64,000 nt of DNA, from NCBI RefSeq assembly GCF_006376615.1, contig NZ_VEXQ01000013.1:62001-126000 (forward strand), read 5' to 3'. Below the pieces are notes generated by a model that made no database searches, was not told the DNA's origin, and was given only the letters and a program-made list of their open reading frames with translations. The DNA comes from Buttiauxella sp. B2. Lineage in GTDB: Bacteria > Pseudomonadota > Gammaproteobacteria > Enterobacterales > Enterobacteriaceae. Position numbers and translations under genes: made by a program. This document shows, piece by piece, positions 42,746 to 53,812 of the stretch (its first letter is position 1; every line of letters starts with the position of its first letter).

Positions 42746-43546
42746 TTATTTTTCTGCCAGCTCCTCACAGAGCTGTTTTGCGGCGAGGATAATACGTGGG
42801 CCCGAGCGACTAAACCAGTCATCATTCACAGCAATAACCGGAATTTTTAGCTGGGTATTCCAGAACTGTTTGACCGGAGGAATTTGGGCGTCATCGCCGG
42901 TGATAATAATAGCTTGCGGACGACGGCTCAGCACTTGCTCACGGCTAACTTGTGGCCAGGGAACTCGGCTATCAGCAAAGATATTTTGCCCGCCGCACAC
43001 TTCCAGAATTTCGTTCTGAATCGAACCACGTCCTGAAGTAAACAGCGGCTGCTGGCCAAATTGCAGGAATACCTTTTTCTTTGGGTGTTGGGAGTACTGT
43101 GCTTTCAATGCGGCAAACTCTTCTGCCAGTTTGTCTGCGGCTTTGTTGGCTGCTTCCTGTGTTGGGCTGTATTGCCCTAACTGGCGCAGAGCTGCAACCA
43201 CACCTTCAACGGTGGTCGGATCAAGCCAGACAACTGTGATACCCAAAGCCTGGAGTTGATTGACCTGGCGTTCTGCATTCCCACCACGCCAGGCAAGCAC
43301 CACATCAGGTTTCAGCGCCACGATGCGTTCTAGGTTCATCCCTTGCCAGTTTGAGACTTGCTCAAGCTTTTTGGCGGCTTCCGGATAGTCCGACCAGGCA
43401 CTGGCTGCCACAGGGGTTATTCCGGCGGCAAAGGCCAGCTCGGTGTTACTCGGCGATAGTGAGATAACCCGCGGCGCAGCAATGAGCAGCGCCGGGAGAC
43501 AACACAGTAGCGCGATGAATCCGCGCAAGATGTTCTTATTAACCAC
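42746..43546 (-). CDS. btuF: Vitamin B12-binding periplasmic protein BtuF
   Basis: 266 residues from the GTG at 43546, the E. coli length, giving a signal peptide ending near LLIA before APRVISL. Longer starts would lie inside mtnN without signal-peptide gain. The class III binding fold shows [40 protein letters not shown] and [12 protein letters not shown]. It captures cobalamin for BtuCD, whose genes are not in the window. The gene overlaps the end of mtnN by eight bases. Confidence 0.92.
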   Translation of the reverse strand: MVNKNILRGFIALLCCLPALLIAAPRVISLSPSNTELAFAAGITPVAASAWSDYPEAAKKLEQVSNWQGMNLERIVALKPDVVLAWRGGNAERQVNQLQALGITVVWLDPTTVEGVVAALRQLGQYSPTQEAANKAADKLAEEFAALKAQYSQHPKKKVFLQFGQQPLFTSGRGSIQNEILEVCGGQNIFADSRVPWPQVSREQVLSRRPQAIIITGDDAQIPPVKQFWNTQLKIPVIAVNDDWFSRSGPRIILAAKQLCEELAEK

Positions 43547-44237
43547 GAGCCAGTTTCTGCACCAGGTTTTCAACCATCAGCGTGGACTGCTTAGCTGCAA
43601 CGGCGAGGAACTCATCAAAGCTCAGGTGAGATTGTTGGTCGGCAACATCAGAGATAGCGCGAACCACCACAAATGGCGTACCGAAGTTGTGGCAAACGTG
43701 AGCAACAGCGGTCGCTTCCATTTCAACTGCAACAGCCTGCGGGAAGTTATGGCGAATTTTTGCCAAAGCAACAGAACCGTTAATAAACGCATCACCACTT
43801 ACAACCAGGCCGCGTACCGCATTCAGATTTAGCTCAGCGATACAAACTTCTGCGGCGGCAATCAGTTTAGCGTCGGCGGCGAAACCTGCCGGACAGCCTG
43901 GCAGTTGGCCATACTCATAACCAAAGGCGGTAACGTCTGCATCGTGATAACGCACTTCATCGGAGACCACGATATCGCCAACTTTCAACGTTGGGGCGAG
44001 GCCACCAGCGGAGCCCGTGTTAATCACAATATCTGGCTTGCAGTGTTCAAGCAGAAGCGTTGCACCCATTGCTGCTGCAACTTTACCGATGCCTGATTTC
44101 AGCAATGCCACTTCAACACCATTCAGCGTACCGGTGTAAATTTCACACCCTGCCAGGGTCAGAGTTTGGCGGTTTTCAATTTTGTCACGCAGTAGCGTAA
44201 CTTCTTCTTCCATTGCACCAATAATGCCTGCTTTCAT
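43539..44237 (-). CDS. mtnN: 5'-methylthioadenosine/S-adenosylhomocysteine nucleosidase
   Basis: 232 residues, exactly E. coli MtnN. It cleaves MTA, SAH and 5'-deoxyadenosine to adenine plus sugar, recycling methionine and feeding autoinducer-2 synthesis. Active-site pieces are IGAMEEEV (5-12, catalytic Glu12), NTGSAGGL (about 76-83), [11 protein letters not shown] (about 172-182) and RAISDVAD (about 193-200, catalytic Asp). It leads an mtnN-btuF-yadS operon and is divergent from dgt. Confidence 0.97.
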   Translation of the reverse strand: MKAGIIGAMEEEVTLLRDKIENRQTLTLAGCEIYTGTLNGVEVALLKSGIGKVAAAMGATLLLEHCKPDIVINTGSAGGLAPTLKVGDIVVSDEVRYHDADVTAFGYEYGQLPGCPAGFAADAKLIAAAEVCIAELNLNAVRGLVVSGDAFINGSVALAKIRHNFPQAVAVEMEATAVAHVCHNFGTPFVVVRAISDVADQQSHLSFDEFLAVAAKQSTLMVENLVQKLARG

Positions 44238-44330
44238 AGTGATTCTCGCTAAAGTGTTAAATTACCTTCATAGTCTACCATGGCAGGCACCAAGGAATTA
44301 ATCCGCTATTTCAAAGGCGCAGGAGAGGGC

Positions 44331-45845
44331 ATGAGTGAGATAGATTTCCGTAAGAAAATTAATTGGCATCGCCGTTTCCGTTCACCTGAAGGCCAGAAGA
44401 ACGAGCATGAGATCCTGCGCATTTTTGAAAGCGATCGCGGGCGGATCGTTAATTCCCCTGCAATTCGCCGTTTGCAGCAGAAAACACAGGTCTTTCCGCT
44501 GGAGCGTAACGCGTCTGTTCGCACCCGTTTGACTCATTCAATGGAAGTTCAGCAAGTCGGGCGCTATATCGCTAAAGAAGTGTTGAGCCGCCTGAAAGAA
44601 CAACAAGACCTTGAGCGGTATGGGTTGCATGAACTGACCGGCCCATTTGAAAGCATTGTCGAAATGGCGTGCCTGATGCATGACATCGGCAATCCTCCAT
44701 TTGGTCATTTTGGTGAATCTGCCATTAATGACTGGTTCCGCCAGCGCCTCTTTCCCAATGATGCGGGAAGCCAACCGCGTAGTGACGATCGCTGCAAAGT
44801 CGCGACATTGCTCCTGCATGAAGGCGAGGATCAGTTAAACGGTCTACGCCACAAAGTGCGCCAGGACCTTTGCCAGTTTGAAGGAAATGCACAAGGTATT
44901 CGTCTGGTGCACAGCTTGCTGCGCATGAATCTGACCTGGGCGCAGGTGGGTTGCATTCTCAAATATACTCGCCCTGCCTGGTTCGTGGGTGAGCCGCCCA
45001 AAAGCCATGCCTATCTGATGAAGAAGCCGGGTTTCTATCTTTCTGAAGAGGCATACATTGTACGTTTGCGTGCGGAGTTGGGGCTCGGTGAGCACAGCCG
45101 TTTCCCGCTGACATGGATAATGGAAGCAGCAGACGATATCTCCTACTGTGTGGCAGACCTGGAAGATGCTGTCGAGAAGCGAATTTTTAGCGTTGAACAG
45201 CTATATCAACACCTGTGCGGCGCCTGGGGTGAGCATTCTGAAGGGGATCTTTTTGAGCAAGTGGTAAACGAGGCCTGGGAGAAATCCCGTTCGAATCAGA
45301 TGCGCCGCAGTACCGAAGATCAATTCTTTATGTATTTACGAGTCAATACGCTAAACCAATTAGTGCCTTACGCCGCACAGCGTTTTATCGATAATCTCGG
45401 CGATATATTTAGTGGCGAGTTTAATCATGCGCTGCTCGAGGACGACAGTCCTTTTGCTCGCTTGCTGGAATTGTATAAGCAAGTGGCGTTTAAACACGTA
45501 TTTAGCCACCCAGAGGTGGAGCAGCTCGAATTGCAGGGTTATCGCGTAATCAGTGGCTTACTTGATATTTACAGTCCCTTACTCAATATATCAGGTGAGG
45601 ATTTTGCTGAACTGGTGGAAAAAGAAAGTTTACGCCGTCTGCCGATTGAGACTAGGCTGTTCCACAAATTATCAACAAAACATAGGCTTGCCTATATAGA
45701 GGCTGTCAATGATTTGACGCCGTCAGCCAGTGACTTTCCAGTGTGGGAATATTACTACCGTTGCCGCTTGATTCAGGATTATATCAGTGGAATGACGGAC
45801 TTATTCGCCTGGGATGAGTATCGCCGCCTGATGGCCGTGGAATGA
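44331..45845 (+). CDS. dgt: Deoxyguanosinetriphosphate triphosphohydrolase
   Basis: 504 residues from the ATG at 44331 ([15 protein letters not shown]), preceded by AGGAGAGGG; upstream in-frame starts add non-homologous sequence. It hydrolyses dGTP to deoxyguanosine and tripolyphosphate. HD-domain ligands are in [14 protein letters not shown] (about 66-79) and [16 protein letters not shown] (about 114-129), with [16 protein letters not shown] (about 268-283) supplying the last aspartate. Length and end ([10 protein letters not shown]) match E. coli (505). Confidence 0.96.
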   Translation: MSEIDFRKKINWHRRFRSPEGQKNEHEILRIFESDRGRIVNSPAIRRLQQKTQVFPLERNASVRTRLTHSMEVQQVGRYIAKEVLSRLKEQQDLERYGLHELTGPFESIVEMACLMHDIGNPPFGHFGESAINDWFRQRLFPNDAGSQPRSDDRCKVATLLLHEGEDQLNGLRHKVRQDLCQFEGNAQGIRLVHSLLRMNLTWAQVGCILKYTRPAWFVGEPPKSHAYLMKKPGFYLSEEAYIVRLRAELGLGEHSRFPLTWIMEAADDISYCVADLEDAVEKRIFSVEQLYQHLCGAWGEHSEGDLFEQVVNEAWEKSRSNQMRRSTEDQFFMYLRVNTLNQLVPYAAQRFIDNLGDIFSGEFNHALLEDDSPFARLLELYKQVAFKHVFSHPEVEQLELQGYRVISGLLDIYSPLLNISGEDFAELVEKESLRRLPIETRLFHKLSTKHRLAYIEAVNDLTPSASDFPVWEYYYRCRLIQDYISGMTDLFAWDEYRRLMAVE

Positions 45846-45908
45846 GTGAGTCGTGGAGTTTTGTAAAGACGGACAATAAATTTTTACGTTTTCCAGTGAC
45901 TTATCGGC

Positions 45909-45937
45909 GGAACTTAGCGCCTCAATTGTCACTCTAT
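45909..45937 (+). promoter_or_regulatory. Sigma-E-like promoter of degP
   Basis: GGAACTT at 45909 and TCTAT at 45933, 17 bases apart, fit the sigma-E pattern (GGAACTT, then TCTRA). It lies 52 bases before the degP ATG. degP is a known sigma-E gene in E. coli. Confidence 0.7.
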
Positions 45938-45988
45938 ATTGGCCTACACAGCAATTTTGCGTGACTTATTAACTTGAGAATGAAATCG

Positions 45989-47446
45989 ATGAAAAAAACA
46001 ACTTTAGCAATGAGCGCGCTGGCTCTTAGCCTGGGTTTGGCGCTGGGCCCTGTATCTGCAATCGCCGCAGAGACGGCTTCTTCTACTCCTGCAACGGCTG
46101 CGCAGCCGCTTCCAAGCCTTGCACCAATGCTGGAAAAAGTGATGCCTTCCGTAGTGAGCATCAACGTTGAAGGTAGCACTACCGTTAATACACCGCGCAT
46201 GGGACGCAACTTCCAGCAATTCTTCGGTGATAACTCACCATTCTGCCAGGAAGGTTCACCGTTCCAGAGTTCTCCATTCTGCCAGGGTGGGCAGGGTGGC
46301 CCAGCTGATCAGGGTGATCAAGGTGGTGCTCAGCAGCAGAAATTTGCAGCTCTGGGTTCCGGTGTCATTATTGATGCAGCAAAAGGCTATGTGGTAACAA
46401 ACAACCACGTTGTTGATAACGCAACAAAAATTCAGGTTTCATTGAGCGATGGCCGCAAGTTTGAAGCGAAAGTCGTGGGTAAAGATCCACGTTCTGATAT
46501 CGCATTGTTGCAGCTGCAAGACCCGAAAAACCTGACTGCCATTAAAATGGCCGACTCCGACGCGTTGCGCGTAGGTGATTACACCGTGGCAATTGGTAAC
46601 CCATATGGTCTGGGCGAAACAGTGACCTCCGGTATTGTTTCAGCGCTGGGTCGTACTGGCTTGAATATTGAAAACTACGAAAACTTTATCCAGACGGATG
46701 CGGCAATCAACCGTGGTAACTCCGGTGGTGCATTGGTGAATCTTAATGGTGAGCTTATCGGGATTAATACCGCGATTCTGGCACCGGACGGTGGCAACAT
46801 TGGTATCGGTTTTGCCATCCCAAGCAACATGGTGAAAAGCCTCACTGCGCAAATCGTGCAGTACGGACAGGTTCGCCGTGGTGAGCTGGGTATCATGGGG
46901 ACTGAGCTGAACTCTGAACTGGCAAAAGCGATGAAAGTCGATGCGCAACGTGGCGCATTTGTCAGCCAGGTCATGCCGAACTCTTCTGCTGCGAAAGCGG
47001 GTGTGAAAGCCGGTGATGTGGTGGTTTCAATGAACGGTAAGCCGATTACCAGCTTTGCCGCATTGCGTGCTGAGGTCGGTTCTATGCCTGTTGGCAGCAA
47101 ACTGACACTCGGCCTGCTGCGTGATGGCAAACCTGTTTCGGTCAGTCTGGAACTGCAACAAAGCAGCCAGACTCAGGTTGACTCTTCAACCATCTTTACC
47201 GGTATTGAAGGTGCTGAAATGAGCAACCGCAGCGGTAAAGATGAAAAAGGGGTTATTGTTAATACCGTGAAAGGTAATAGCCCTGCCGCACGTATCGGCC
47301 TGAAAAAAGGTGACATTATTATTGGTGTTAACCAGCAGCCGGTGAGCAATATTGCTGAACTGCGCAAAATTCTCGACACAAAACCGTCGGTGATGGCGCT
47401 CAACATTCAGCGTGGCGATAGCACTATCTACCTGCTGATGCAGTAA
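45989..47446 (+). CDS. degP: Periplasmic serine endoprotease DegP
   Basis: 485 residues, 11 more than E. coli DegP. The ATG at 45989 starts a 26-residue signal peptide (cleavage AIA/AET). The catalytic triad is in NNHVVDN (His), DPRSDIAL (Asp) and GNSGGAL (Ser). The LA loop with SPFCQEGSP and SPFCQGG keeps two redox cysteines and is followed by an expanded Gly/Asp/Gln linker (GQGGPADQGDQGG). Two PDZ domains follow (about 290-380 and 400-480). It degrades misfolded envelope proteins and escorts barrels to BamA. A terminator follows. Confidence 0.97.
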   Translation: MKKTTLAMSALALSLGLALGPVSAIAAETASSTPATAAQPLPSLAPMLEKVMPSVVSINVEGSTTVNTPRMGRNFQQFFGDNSPFCQEGSPFQSSPFCQGGQGGPADQGDQGGAQQQKFAALGSGVIIDAAKGYVVTNNHVVDNATKIQVSLSDGRKFEAKVVGKDPRSDIALLQLQDPKNLTAIKMADSDALRVGDYTVAIGNPYGLGETVTSGIVSALGRTGLNIENYENFIQTDAAINRGNSGGALVNLNGELIGINTAILAPDGGNIGIGFAIPSNMVKSLTAQIVQYGQVRRGELGIMGTELNSELAKAMKVDAQRGAFVSQVMPNSSAAKAGVKAGDVVVSMNGKPITSFAALRAEVGSMPVGSKLTLGLLRDGKPVSVSLELQQSSQTQVDSSTIFTGIEGAEMSNRSGKDEKGVIVNTVKGNSPAARIGLKKGDIIIGVNQQPVSNIAELRKILDTKPSVMALNIQRGDSTIYLLMQ

Positions 47447-47477
47447 TCGTCACCGAGTTATTTTCAACAAACTATTA

Positions 47478-47503
47478 GGGCCGCAAATTGCGGCCCTTTT
47501 TTG
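47478..47503 (+). terminator. degP terminator
   Basis: GGGCCGC, AAATT, GCGGCCC then TTTTTTG, 31 bases after the degP stop. Confidence 0.93.
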
Positions 47504-47540
47504 TGAGCCTTTCCACAACTCCATATTCTTCATCAGTGCT

Positions 47541-47556
47541 TTGTGCATTTGCACAA
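47541..47556. promoter_or_regulatory. Probable CdaR operator
   Basis: TTGTGCA-TT-TGCACAA is a perfect 7-2-7 palindrome 56 bases before cdaR. CdaR of E. coli activates its own gene, and this is the only dyad of that quality in the gap. Confidence 0.6.
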
Positions 47557-47612
47557 TGATGTAGGGAATCAACTCGCCTATGCTAGGCCATTAGCACGAT
47601 TCAGGAGAGAGC

Positions 47613-48770
47613 ATGGCTGGCTGGCATCTGGATACCAAAATGGCGCAGGACATCGTGGCGCGCACCATGACCATCATTGATACCAATATCAACGTCATGG
47701 ATGCGCGTGGCCGAATTATTGGTAGCGGTGACAAAGAGCGTATCGGTGAATTGCACGAAGGTGCATTGCTGGTGCTCTCTCAGGGACGTGTGGTTGATAT
47801 TGATGATGCGGTTGCCCGACATCTGCATGGCGTGCGTCAGGGGATTAATTTGCCGCTGCGTATCGACGGTGAAATCGTTGGTGTTATCGGTTTAACGGGT
47901 GAACCGGGTTCACTGCGAAAGTACGGTGAACTGGTATGTATGACCGCGGAGATGATGCTTGAACAGTCCCGCTTAATGCACTTGCTGGCGCAAGACAGTC
48001 GCTTGCGCGAAGAACTCGTAATGAATTTGATTCAGGCCGAGGAACAGACGCCAGCGCTGAGTGAATGGGCACAGCGTTTGGGTATCGATCTGAACCAGCC
48101 TCGCGTGGTTGCGGTGGTGGAGGTTGATAGCGGCCAGCTTGGTGTGGAAAGCGCTATGGAAGAGCTGCAACAGTTACAAACCGCGCTAACCACACCGGAG
48201 CGTAACAATCTGATCGCCATCGTGTCGTTAACGGAAATGGTTGTGTTGAAACCGGCGCTCAATCAGTTTGGCCGTTGGGATGCTGAAGACCACCGCAAAC
48301 GTGTTGAACAACTGATTAGCCGCATGAATGAAAATGGTCAGTTGCAGTTTCGTGTCGCGCTGGGAAACTACTTTACCGGACCTGGCAGTATTGCGCGTTC
48401 GTATCGTACTGCTCGCACAACGATGATGGTCGGCAAGCAACGGATGCCTGAATGTCGCGGCTATTTTTACCAGGATTTGATGTTGCCGGTGCTGTTGGAT
48501 AGTTTGCGCGGCGGATGGCAGGCGAATGAGCTGGCGCGTCCATTGGCTCGCCTCAAATCAATGGATAACAATGGACTGTTGCGCCGAACGCTCAGCGCAT
48601 GGTTTCGTCATAATGTGCAGCCGCTGGCAACATCTAAGGCATTGTTTATTCATCGCAATACGCTTGAATATCGGCTTAACCGGATCTCGGAATTAACAGG
48701 GCTTGATTTAAGTAATTTTGACGATCGTTTGTTGCTGTATGTGGCGTTGCAACTGGACGAGCAGAGATAA
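47613..48770 (+). CDS. cdaR: Carbohydrate diacid regulator CdaR
   Basis: 385 residues, colinear with E. coli CdaR (SdaR), the activator of galactarate, glucarate and glycerate use. An N-terminal sugar-diacid recognition domain (1-135) includes NINVMDARGRIIGSG and GINLPLRIDGEIVGVIGLTGEP. A middle GGDEF-like/CdaR segment follows. The C-terminal PucR-type helix-turn-helix (about 320-385) has TSKALFIHRNTLEYRLNRI. ATG at 47613 follows AGGAGAGAGC. None of its gud/gar targets is in the window, as in E. coli. Confidence 0.96.
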   Translation: MAGWHLDTKMAQDIVARTMTIIDTNINVMDARGRIIGSGDKERIGELHEGALLVLSQGRVVDIDDAVARHLHGVRQGINLPLRIDGEIVGVIGLTGEPGSLRKYGELVCMTAEMMLEQSRLMHLLAQDSRLREELVMNLIQAEEQTPALSEWAQRLGIDLNQPRVVAVVEVDSGQLGVESAMEELQQLQTALTTPERNNLIAIVSLTEMVVLKPALNQFGRWDAEDHRKRVEQLISRMNENGQLQFRVALGNYFTGPGSIARSYRTARTTMMVGKQRMPECRGYFYQDLMLPVLLDSLRGGWQANELARPLARLKSMDNNGLLRRTLSAWFRHNVQPLATSKALFIHRNTLEYRLNRISELTGLDLSNFDDRLLLYVALQLDEQR

Positions 48771-48772
48771 GA

Positions 48773-48798
48773 AAGGGCCGGAAATTCCGACCCTTTTG
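48773..48798. terminator. Terminator between cdaR and yaeH
   Basis: AAAGGGCCGG, AAATT, CCGACCCTTT pairs at nine of ten positions between convergent genes. Confidence 0.75.
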
Positions 48799-48801
48799 GG
48801 A

Positions 48802-49191
48802 CTATTTGTTGCGGGTTAACTTTTCCAGATCGGATTCGATCTCGGCAATTTTGTTAGTTACCACAGATTCCAGATGGCGGAGATCGTCGAGGATTTTGCG
48901 TTTTAGATCAACTTCAGTGCGATCACGCTGGCAAAGTTGATCTAATTCATCAATCACATAGCGCAGATTAGGGCTAATTTCCTGCACTTCTTTGTAGCCC
49001 TGGCCTACACCATCAGCAACGACGGTTTTACGCTGGCGTGGGTATTTAAACTTCACGCTTTTAGCAAAGAACTCGCCTTTATCCTTCTGAAAATAGATCT
49101 TAAGGATATCGTTGTTGGCTTCCTGCCGGAGGCTGTAACGATCGATTTCATCAGGATTGGTAATACCCAGACTTTTCAAGTTATCGTACAT
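48802..49191 (-). CDS. yaeH: YaeH, DUF3461 family protein
   Basis: 129 residues from the ATG at 49191 ([17 protein letters not shown]); E. coli YaeH has 128. Small, charged, cytoplasmic, with [27 protein letters not shown] in the middle and a likely coiled C-terminus ([29 protein letters not shown]). No function is known. In E. coli yaeI lies between yaeH and dapD; here only 111 bases with a terminator do. Confidence 0.92.
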   Translation of the reverse strand: MYDNLKSLGITNPDEIDRYSLRQEANNDILKIYFQKDKGEFFAKSVKFKYPRQRKTVVADGVGQGYKEVQEISPNLRYVIDELDQLCQRDRTEVDLKRKILDDLRHLESVVTNKIAEIESDLEKLTRNK

Positions 49192-49264
49192 AGCGTTACC
49201 TTTTTCCATACTATTAATCGACTGATAATCAGCGGGAAACTCTTTTTCCGCCAGTCCCGGATGC

Positions 49265-49290
49265 TAAAAAGGCGAGTTACCCCGCTTTTT
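49265..49290 (-). terminator. dapD terminator
   Basis: On the minus strand AAAAAGCGGGG, TAA, CTCGCCTTTTT forms a stem with one bulge and a T run, 12 bases after the dapD stop. Confidence 0.65.
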
Positions 49291-49302
49291 GAACATTTAT
49301 AA

Positions 49303-50127
49303 TTAGTCGATGGTGCGAAGCAGCTCGTTAATGCCAACTTTGCCACGCGTTTTAGCATCGACTTTTTTCACGATGACTGCGCAGTACAGGCTGTATTTAC
49401 CGTCTTTAGATGGCAGGTTGCCAGAAACGACAACGGAGCCTGCTGGCACACGGCCATAATGCACTTCACCGGTTTCACGATCATAAATACGCGTGCTTTG
49501 GCCGATGTAAACGCCCATGGAAATCACTGAACCTTCTTCAACGATAACGCCTTCCACAACTTCTGAACGTGCACCCACGAAGCAGTTATCTTCAATGATG
49601 GTTGGGTTAGCCTGCAATGGTTCCAGAACGCCACCGATGCCTACGCCACCAGAAAGGTGAACGTTTTTACCGATCTGCGCACAAGAGCCTACAGTCGCCC
49701 AGGTATCAACCATCGAACCTTCATCAACATAAGCACCGATGTTAACGTAAGAAGGCATTAGAACAGTGTTACGTGCGATGTATGCACCCTGGCGTACTGC
49801 CGCTGGTGGCACAACGCGAAAGCCTTCTTTCTGGAAGCGAGCTTCGTCGTAGTTGGCGAATTTCATCGGTACTTTGTCGAAGTAGCGGCTTTCTGCGCCA
49901 TCGATAACTTGGTTGTCATTGATACGGAAAGAGAGCAGAACGGCTTTTTTCAGCCATTGGTGAGTAACCCACTGGCCATCAATTTTTTCAGCAACGCGCA
50001 GCGCACCGCTGTCGAGCAGGGAGATGACCTGGTTTACCGCTTCACGAGTGACGGTATCAGCGTTTGCCGGAGTGATGTCGGCGCGGCGCTCGAAAGCGGT
50101 TTCAATGATATTTTTTAGCTGCTGCAT
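49303..50127 (-). CDS. dapD: Tetrahydrodipicolinate N-succinyltransferase
   Basis: 274 residues, as in E. coli. It succinylates tetrahydrodipicolinate on the route to lysine and meso-diaminopimelate for peptidoglycan. An N-terminal helical domain (1-100) is followed by a left-handed beta-helix of hexapeptide repeats: [38 protein letters not shown], then [29 protein letters not shown]. The lone glnD-type neighbour upstream is separated by 35 bases, so read-through is likely. Confidence 0.97.
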   Translation of the reverse strand: MQQLKNIIETAFERRADITPANADTVTREAVNQVISLLDSGALRVAEKIDGQWVTHQWLKKAVLLSFRINDNQVIDGAESRYFDKVPMKFANYDEARFQKEGFRVVPPAAVRQGAYIARNTVLMPSYVNIGAYVDEGSMVDTWATVGSCAQIGKNVHLSGGVGIGGVLEPLQANPTIIEDNCFVGARSEVVEGVIVEEGSVISMGVYIGQSTRIYDRETGEVHYGRVPAGSVVVSGNLPSKDGKYSLYCAVIVKKVDAKTRGKVGINELLRTID

Positions 50128-50162
50128 TACATTTTCCTGATTGTGACGAAATTAACAGATTG

Positions 50163-52835
50163 TTATTTATCGTTTGGATTAAGGGCCGCTGTCAACCGTT
50201 GCTGTACTTCCTGTTGCAACTCATTATTAAGTGCACGCCGGTCGGCGGTGGCAATTATAAATAAATCTTCTACTCGCTCACCAATTGTCGTAATTCGTGC
50301 ACCATAAAGCGAGATCCCAAGGTCAGCAAAGACTTCCCCTACGCGTGCAAGTAATCCTGGTTGATCCAAAGCAATCAGTTCCAGGAACGTTCGCCTGTCA
50401 GTATGCGTCGGTAGAAAATTCACTTCGGTATCGACAGTAAAGTGGCGCAGTTTGGCTGACTGGCGGCGTGGCTGAGGTGTCTGCCAGCTAGCTTGTGTGA
50501 TGGCCTGTTCAATACTGTGGCGAATTAACTCATGGCGATCGGCTGAAAGCGGGCTGCCATCCGGCTCAAGCACGATAAATGTGTCCATCGCCATGCCATC
50601 ACGTGTGGTAAAGATTTGCGCGTCATGCACGCTGAGATTACGCCTGTCCAGCTCGGCGCAAACGGCGGCGAACAGATGTGGCCTGTCAGGGCTCCAGATG
50701 AAGATTTCTGTGCCACCGCGTGTTGCCTGCGGGCTGAGCAAAATCATCGGTTTGCTGAGATCATGTTTCAGCAAATGGCGAGCGTGCCAGGCAATTTGAT
50801 TCGGCGTATGGCGGACAAAGTAATTCGCCCGGCAGCGACGCCAAATGTTATGCAGTGCTTCCTCGTTGATATTATCCATGCGCAGCAATGCCAGTGCCTG
50901 AAGCTGATGGTGGCGCACACGCTCACGCATGTCCGGGCTGTTTTGCATCCCGCGACGTAGCTGTTTTTCGGTAGCGAAGTAAAGCTCGCGCAACAGACTC
51001 TGTTTCCAGCTATTCCACAAGGTTTCGTTAGTGGCACAAATATCGGCAACGGTCAGGCAAACCAGGTAACGCAGACGGTTTTCTGTTTGTACTTCTTCGG
51101 CAAATTGCTTGATAACTTCCGGATCCTGAATATCACGGCGCTGTGCGGTGACTGACATCAGCAAATGCTGACGTACCAGCCAGGCAACCAGCTGAGTTTC
51201 GCGAGAGTTCAGCCCATGTAGCTCGGCAAATTTTAAGATGTCCTGCGCGCCGAGAACCGAGTGATCTCCACCACGGCCTTTGGCGATGTCGTGAAATAGG
51301 GCGGCAATCAGAATCAGTTCCGGATGCGCCAGGCGCGGCCAGAGATCCACGCATAAAGGATGTTTAGGGCGAGTTTCTTCTTTCGCGAAGCTTTCCAGTT
51401 TTTGCAATACGCGGATGGTGTGTTCATCAACGGTATAAGCGTGGAACAGGTCAAACTGCATTTGGCCGACGATATGTGACCATTGCGGCATGTACGCCCA
51501 TAACACGCTGTGGCGGTGCATTGGCAGCAATGCGCGGCTCACAGCGCCAGGATGGCGCAAGATAACCAGGAACAGTTCACGCGCTTCGGGAATGTAGCAA
51601 AGTGGCTGTGCAAGATGGCGACGCGCATGACGCAAATGGCGCAATGTGGTCGAGTAAATCCCTGTGATGTCGCGGTTACGCACCATCATGTAAAACATTC
51701 GCAGAATAGCTTGCGGCTCACGCATAAAAAGCGTTTCGTCGCGCAGGTCAATCAACGTGCCGCGTAGCTGGAAGTCATCATCCAATGGGCGTGGTTTTTC
51801 GCTGGCATCCAGCGCAAGAATGGCTTCGTCAAATAACTGCAACAGCATCTGGTTTAGCTCGCCAACACGGCGCGTCACACGGTAGAAATCTTTCATCATG
51901 TGCTCGACCGGTTGATTACCTTCACCGCTGTAATTCAGACGCTGGGCGACACTTAATTGCCGGTCGAACAGCAAACGGTTGTCGTAACGATTGACCTCAA
52001 GGTGCAATGCAAAACGAATGCGCCACAGCAAGTGCTGACACTCATCCAGCTCATTTCGCTCAGCTTCAGTTAGAAAACCAAAATCGACCATTTCGCTCAT
52101 GGACGTTGCGCCAAAATGGCGTCGCGCAACCCATTGCAAAGTATGGATGTCACGTAAGCCACCAGGGCTGCTTTTAATGTCGGGTTCGAGGTTATAACTG
52201 GTGCCGTGATAACGACGGTGGCGCTCTTCTTGTTCTTCGATTTTTGCAGCAAAGAACTTAGCCGATGGCCAGAAACCATCGCTAAAAATGTGTTTCTGAA
52301 GTTCGAGGAACAGAGCGACATCGCCAATCAGCAAACGTGATTCAATTAGGTTGGTGGCAACGGTTAAATCAGACAGACCTTCGAGCAAACACTCTTCAAG
52401 AGTGCGCACGCTGTGGCCGACTTCAAGTTTCACGTCCCACAGCAATGTGAGTAACTCACCGATTTTCTGCGCTTGCGACTCGGTTAGCCGTCCACGGCTT
52501 AGAATCAGCAAATCAATGTCAGACAAAGGATGTAATTCGCCGCGCCCGTAGCCACCCACCGCGACCAGCGCGATTTCAGCAACATCGCCAAAGCCGTAAC
52601 TCAGCCACAATCGGTGTAGCAATTGGTCGATAAATTCAGTGCGTGCATCAATCAACTTTTCGGCAGAAATGCCATTGTCGAAAGCCAGCCCCAACCATTG
52701 CTGAAAGACGTCGATACGCGCTTTAATCTGGCTACAATTGAGCTCTGAATCTGGCCAGTTGACGGGGTATTCAGGTTGCCCGGAAATCTCAGGAAGCACC
52801 GTGGTCGCGTACTGCTCGGGTAAACTCTGTGTCAT
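50163..52835 (-). CDS. glnD: Bifunctional uridylyltransferase/uridylyl-removing enzyme
   Basis: 890 residues from the ATG at 52835, equal to E. coli GlnD. It senses glutamine and (de)uridylylates PII (GlnB/GlnK), setting nitrogen control. Domain order: nucleotidyltransferase with [17 protein letters not shown] (about 93-109), linker, HD hydrolase with [13 protein letters not shown] (about 513-525), then two ACT domains (about 708-785 and 815-890) with [21 protein letters not shown] and [23 protein letters not shown] minus-strand terminator sits between it and map. Confidence 0.97.
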   Translation of the reverse strand: MTQSLPEQYATTVLPEISGQPEYPVNWPDSELNCSQIKARIDVFQQWLGLAFDNGISAEKLIDARTEFIDQLLHRLWLSYGFGDVAEIALVAVGGYGRGELHPLSDIDLLILSRGRLTESQAQKIGELLTLLWDVKLEVGHSVRTLEECLLEGLSDLTVATNLIESRLLIGDVALFLELQKHIFSDGFWPSAKFFAAKIEEQEERHRRYHGTSYNLEPDIKSSPGGLRDIHTLQWVARRHFGATSMSEMVDFGFLTEAERNELDECQHLLWRIRFALHLEVNRYDNRLLFDRQLSVAQRLNYSGEGNQPVEHMMKDFYRVTRRVGELNQMLLQLFDEAILALDASEKPRPLDDDFQLRGTLIDLRDETLFMREPQAILRMFYMMVRNRDITGIYSTTLRHLRHARRHLAQPLCYIPEARELFLVILRHPGAVSRALLPMHRHSVLWAYMPQWSHIVGQMQFDLFHAYTVDEHTIRVLQKLESFAKEETRPKHPLCVDLWPRLAHPELILIAALFHDIAKGRGGDHSVLGAQDILKFAELHGLNSRETQLVAWLVRQHLLMSVTAQRRDIQDPEVIKQFAEEVQTENRLRYLVCLTVADICATNETLWNSWKQSLLRELYFATEKQLRRGMQNSPDMRERVRHHQLQALALLRMDNINEEALHNIWRRCRANYFVRHTPNQIAWHARHLLKHDLSKPMILLSPQATRGGTEIFIWSPDRPHLFAAVCAELDRRNLSVHDAQIFTTRDGMAMDTFIVLEPDGSPLSADRHELIRHSIEQAITQASWQTPQPRRQSAKLRHFTVDTEVNFLPTHTDRRTFLELIALDQPGLLARVGEVFADLGISLYGARITTIGERVEDLFIIATADRRALNNELQQEVQQRLTAALNPNDK

Positions 52836-52847
52836 GTCGCCATCCAT

Positions 52848-52873
52848 AAAAAAAGCCGGCATAGGCCGGCTTC
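52848..52873 (-). terminator. Terminator between map and glnD
   Basis: On the minus strand GAAGCCGGC, CTAT, GCCGGCTTTTTTTAT: a clean stem and T run, just before the glnD ribosome site, so glnD translation might compete with termination. Confidence 0.85.
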
Positions 52874-52897
52874 GATTGCTGACTTTCGCCAAGCGAA

Positions 52898-53692
52898 TCA
52901 CTCGTTATGCGAAATCACATTCGGGATGGTGTCATCTTTACGCAATGTGAGAATTTCGCAGCCGTTATCTGTCACCACAATAGTATGCTCGTATTGTGCA
53001 GACAAGCTGCGATCTTTGGTTTTCACCGTCCAGCCGTCTTTCATAGTGCGGATACGATAATCACCGGAGTTCACCATCGGTTCGATAGTGAATGTCATGC
53101 CTGGTTGCAACACTATGCCGCCGTCATCAGCGTCATAATGCAAAACTTGTGGTTCTTCGTGGAATACGCGGCCAATACCGTGTCCACAGTATTCACGCAC
53201 CACAGAAAAACCTTCTGCTTCAACGAATTTCTGAATTGCCGCACCAAGGGTGCGCAGGCGGATACCTGGTTTTACCATGCGCAGTGACAAATACAGGCTT
53301 TCTTGAGTGATACGGCACAGGCGCTCACCCAAGATTGTCGGTTTGCCAACGATGAACATTTTTGAGGTGTCACCGTGGTATTCATCTTTGATTACGGTGA
53401 CGTCAATGTTGACGATATCGCCATCTTTCAGAATTTTAGCGTCATCAGGGATGCCGTGGCAGACCACTTCGTTAATGGAGATGCACACGGATTTTGGGAA
53501 GCCGTGGTAACCCAGACAAGCAGAAACTGCCTGCTGCTCATTAACGATATAATCGTTACAAATACGGTCCAGCTCGCCAGTACTGACGCCGGGTTTTACG
53601 TAGGGTTCGATCATTTCCAGCACTTCAGCGGCAAGTCTGCCCGCGACGCGCATTTTTTCGATTTCTTCAGGTGTTTTAATTGAGATAGCCAT
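52898..53692 (-). CDS. map: Methionine aminopeptidase, type I
   Basis: 264 residues, as in E. coli. It removes the initiator methionine from nascent proteins. Metal ligands are in [20 protein letters not shown] (two Asp, about 97 and 108), [12 protein letters not shown] (His, about 171), TIEPM (Glu, about 204) and YEHTIVV (Glu, about 235). The substrate His is in [10 protein letters not shown]. It is divergent from rpsB and followed by a terminator. Confidence 0.98.
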   Translation of the reverse strand: MAISIKTPEEIEKMRVAGRLAAEVLEMIEPYVKPGVSTGELDRICNDYIVNEQQAVSACLGYHGFPKSVCISINEVVCHGIPDDAKILKDGDIVNIDVTVIKDEYHGDTSKMFIVGKPTILGERLCRITQESLYLSLRMVKPGIRLRTLGAAIQKFVEAEGFSVVREYCGHGIGRVFHEEPQVLHYDADDGGIVLQPGMTFTIEPMVNSGDYRIRTMKDGWTVKTKDRSLSAQYEHTIVVTDNGCEILTLRKDDTIPNVISHNE

Positions 53693-53812
53693 TAATTCGA
53701 TCCGCAGGTGTTGTCATTATCGACAATAATTGAGCAGTGTTGGTTAATGTTATCAGGGCGTGCGAACGGTGCCAAATCGAGAATCAGTGTGCACACTACC
53801 CGCTAACAACTA

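Noticed and set aside
45850-45885. CpxR box upstream of degP
   Set aside because: A single GTAAA is followed by ATAAA at eight bases, not GTAAA at five; too weak to list although degP is Cpx-controlled in E. coli.
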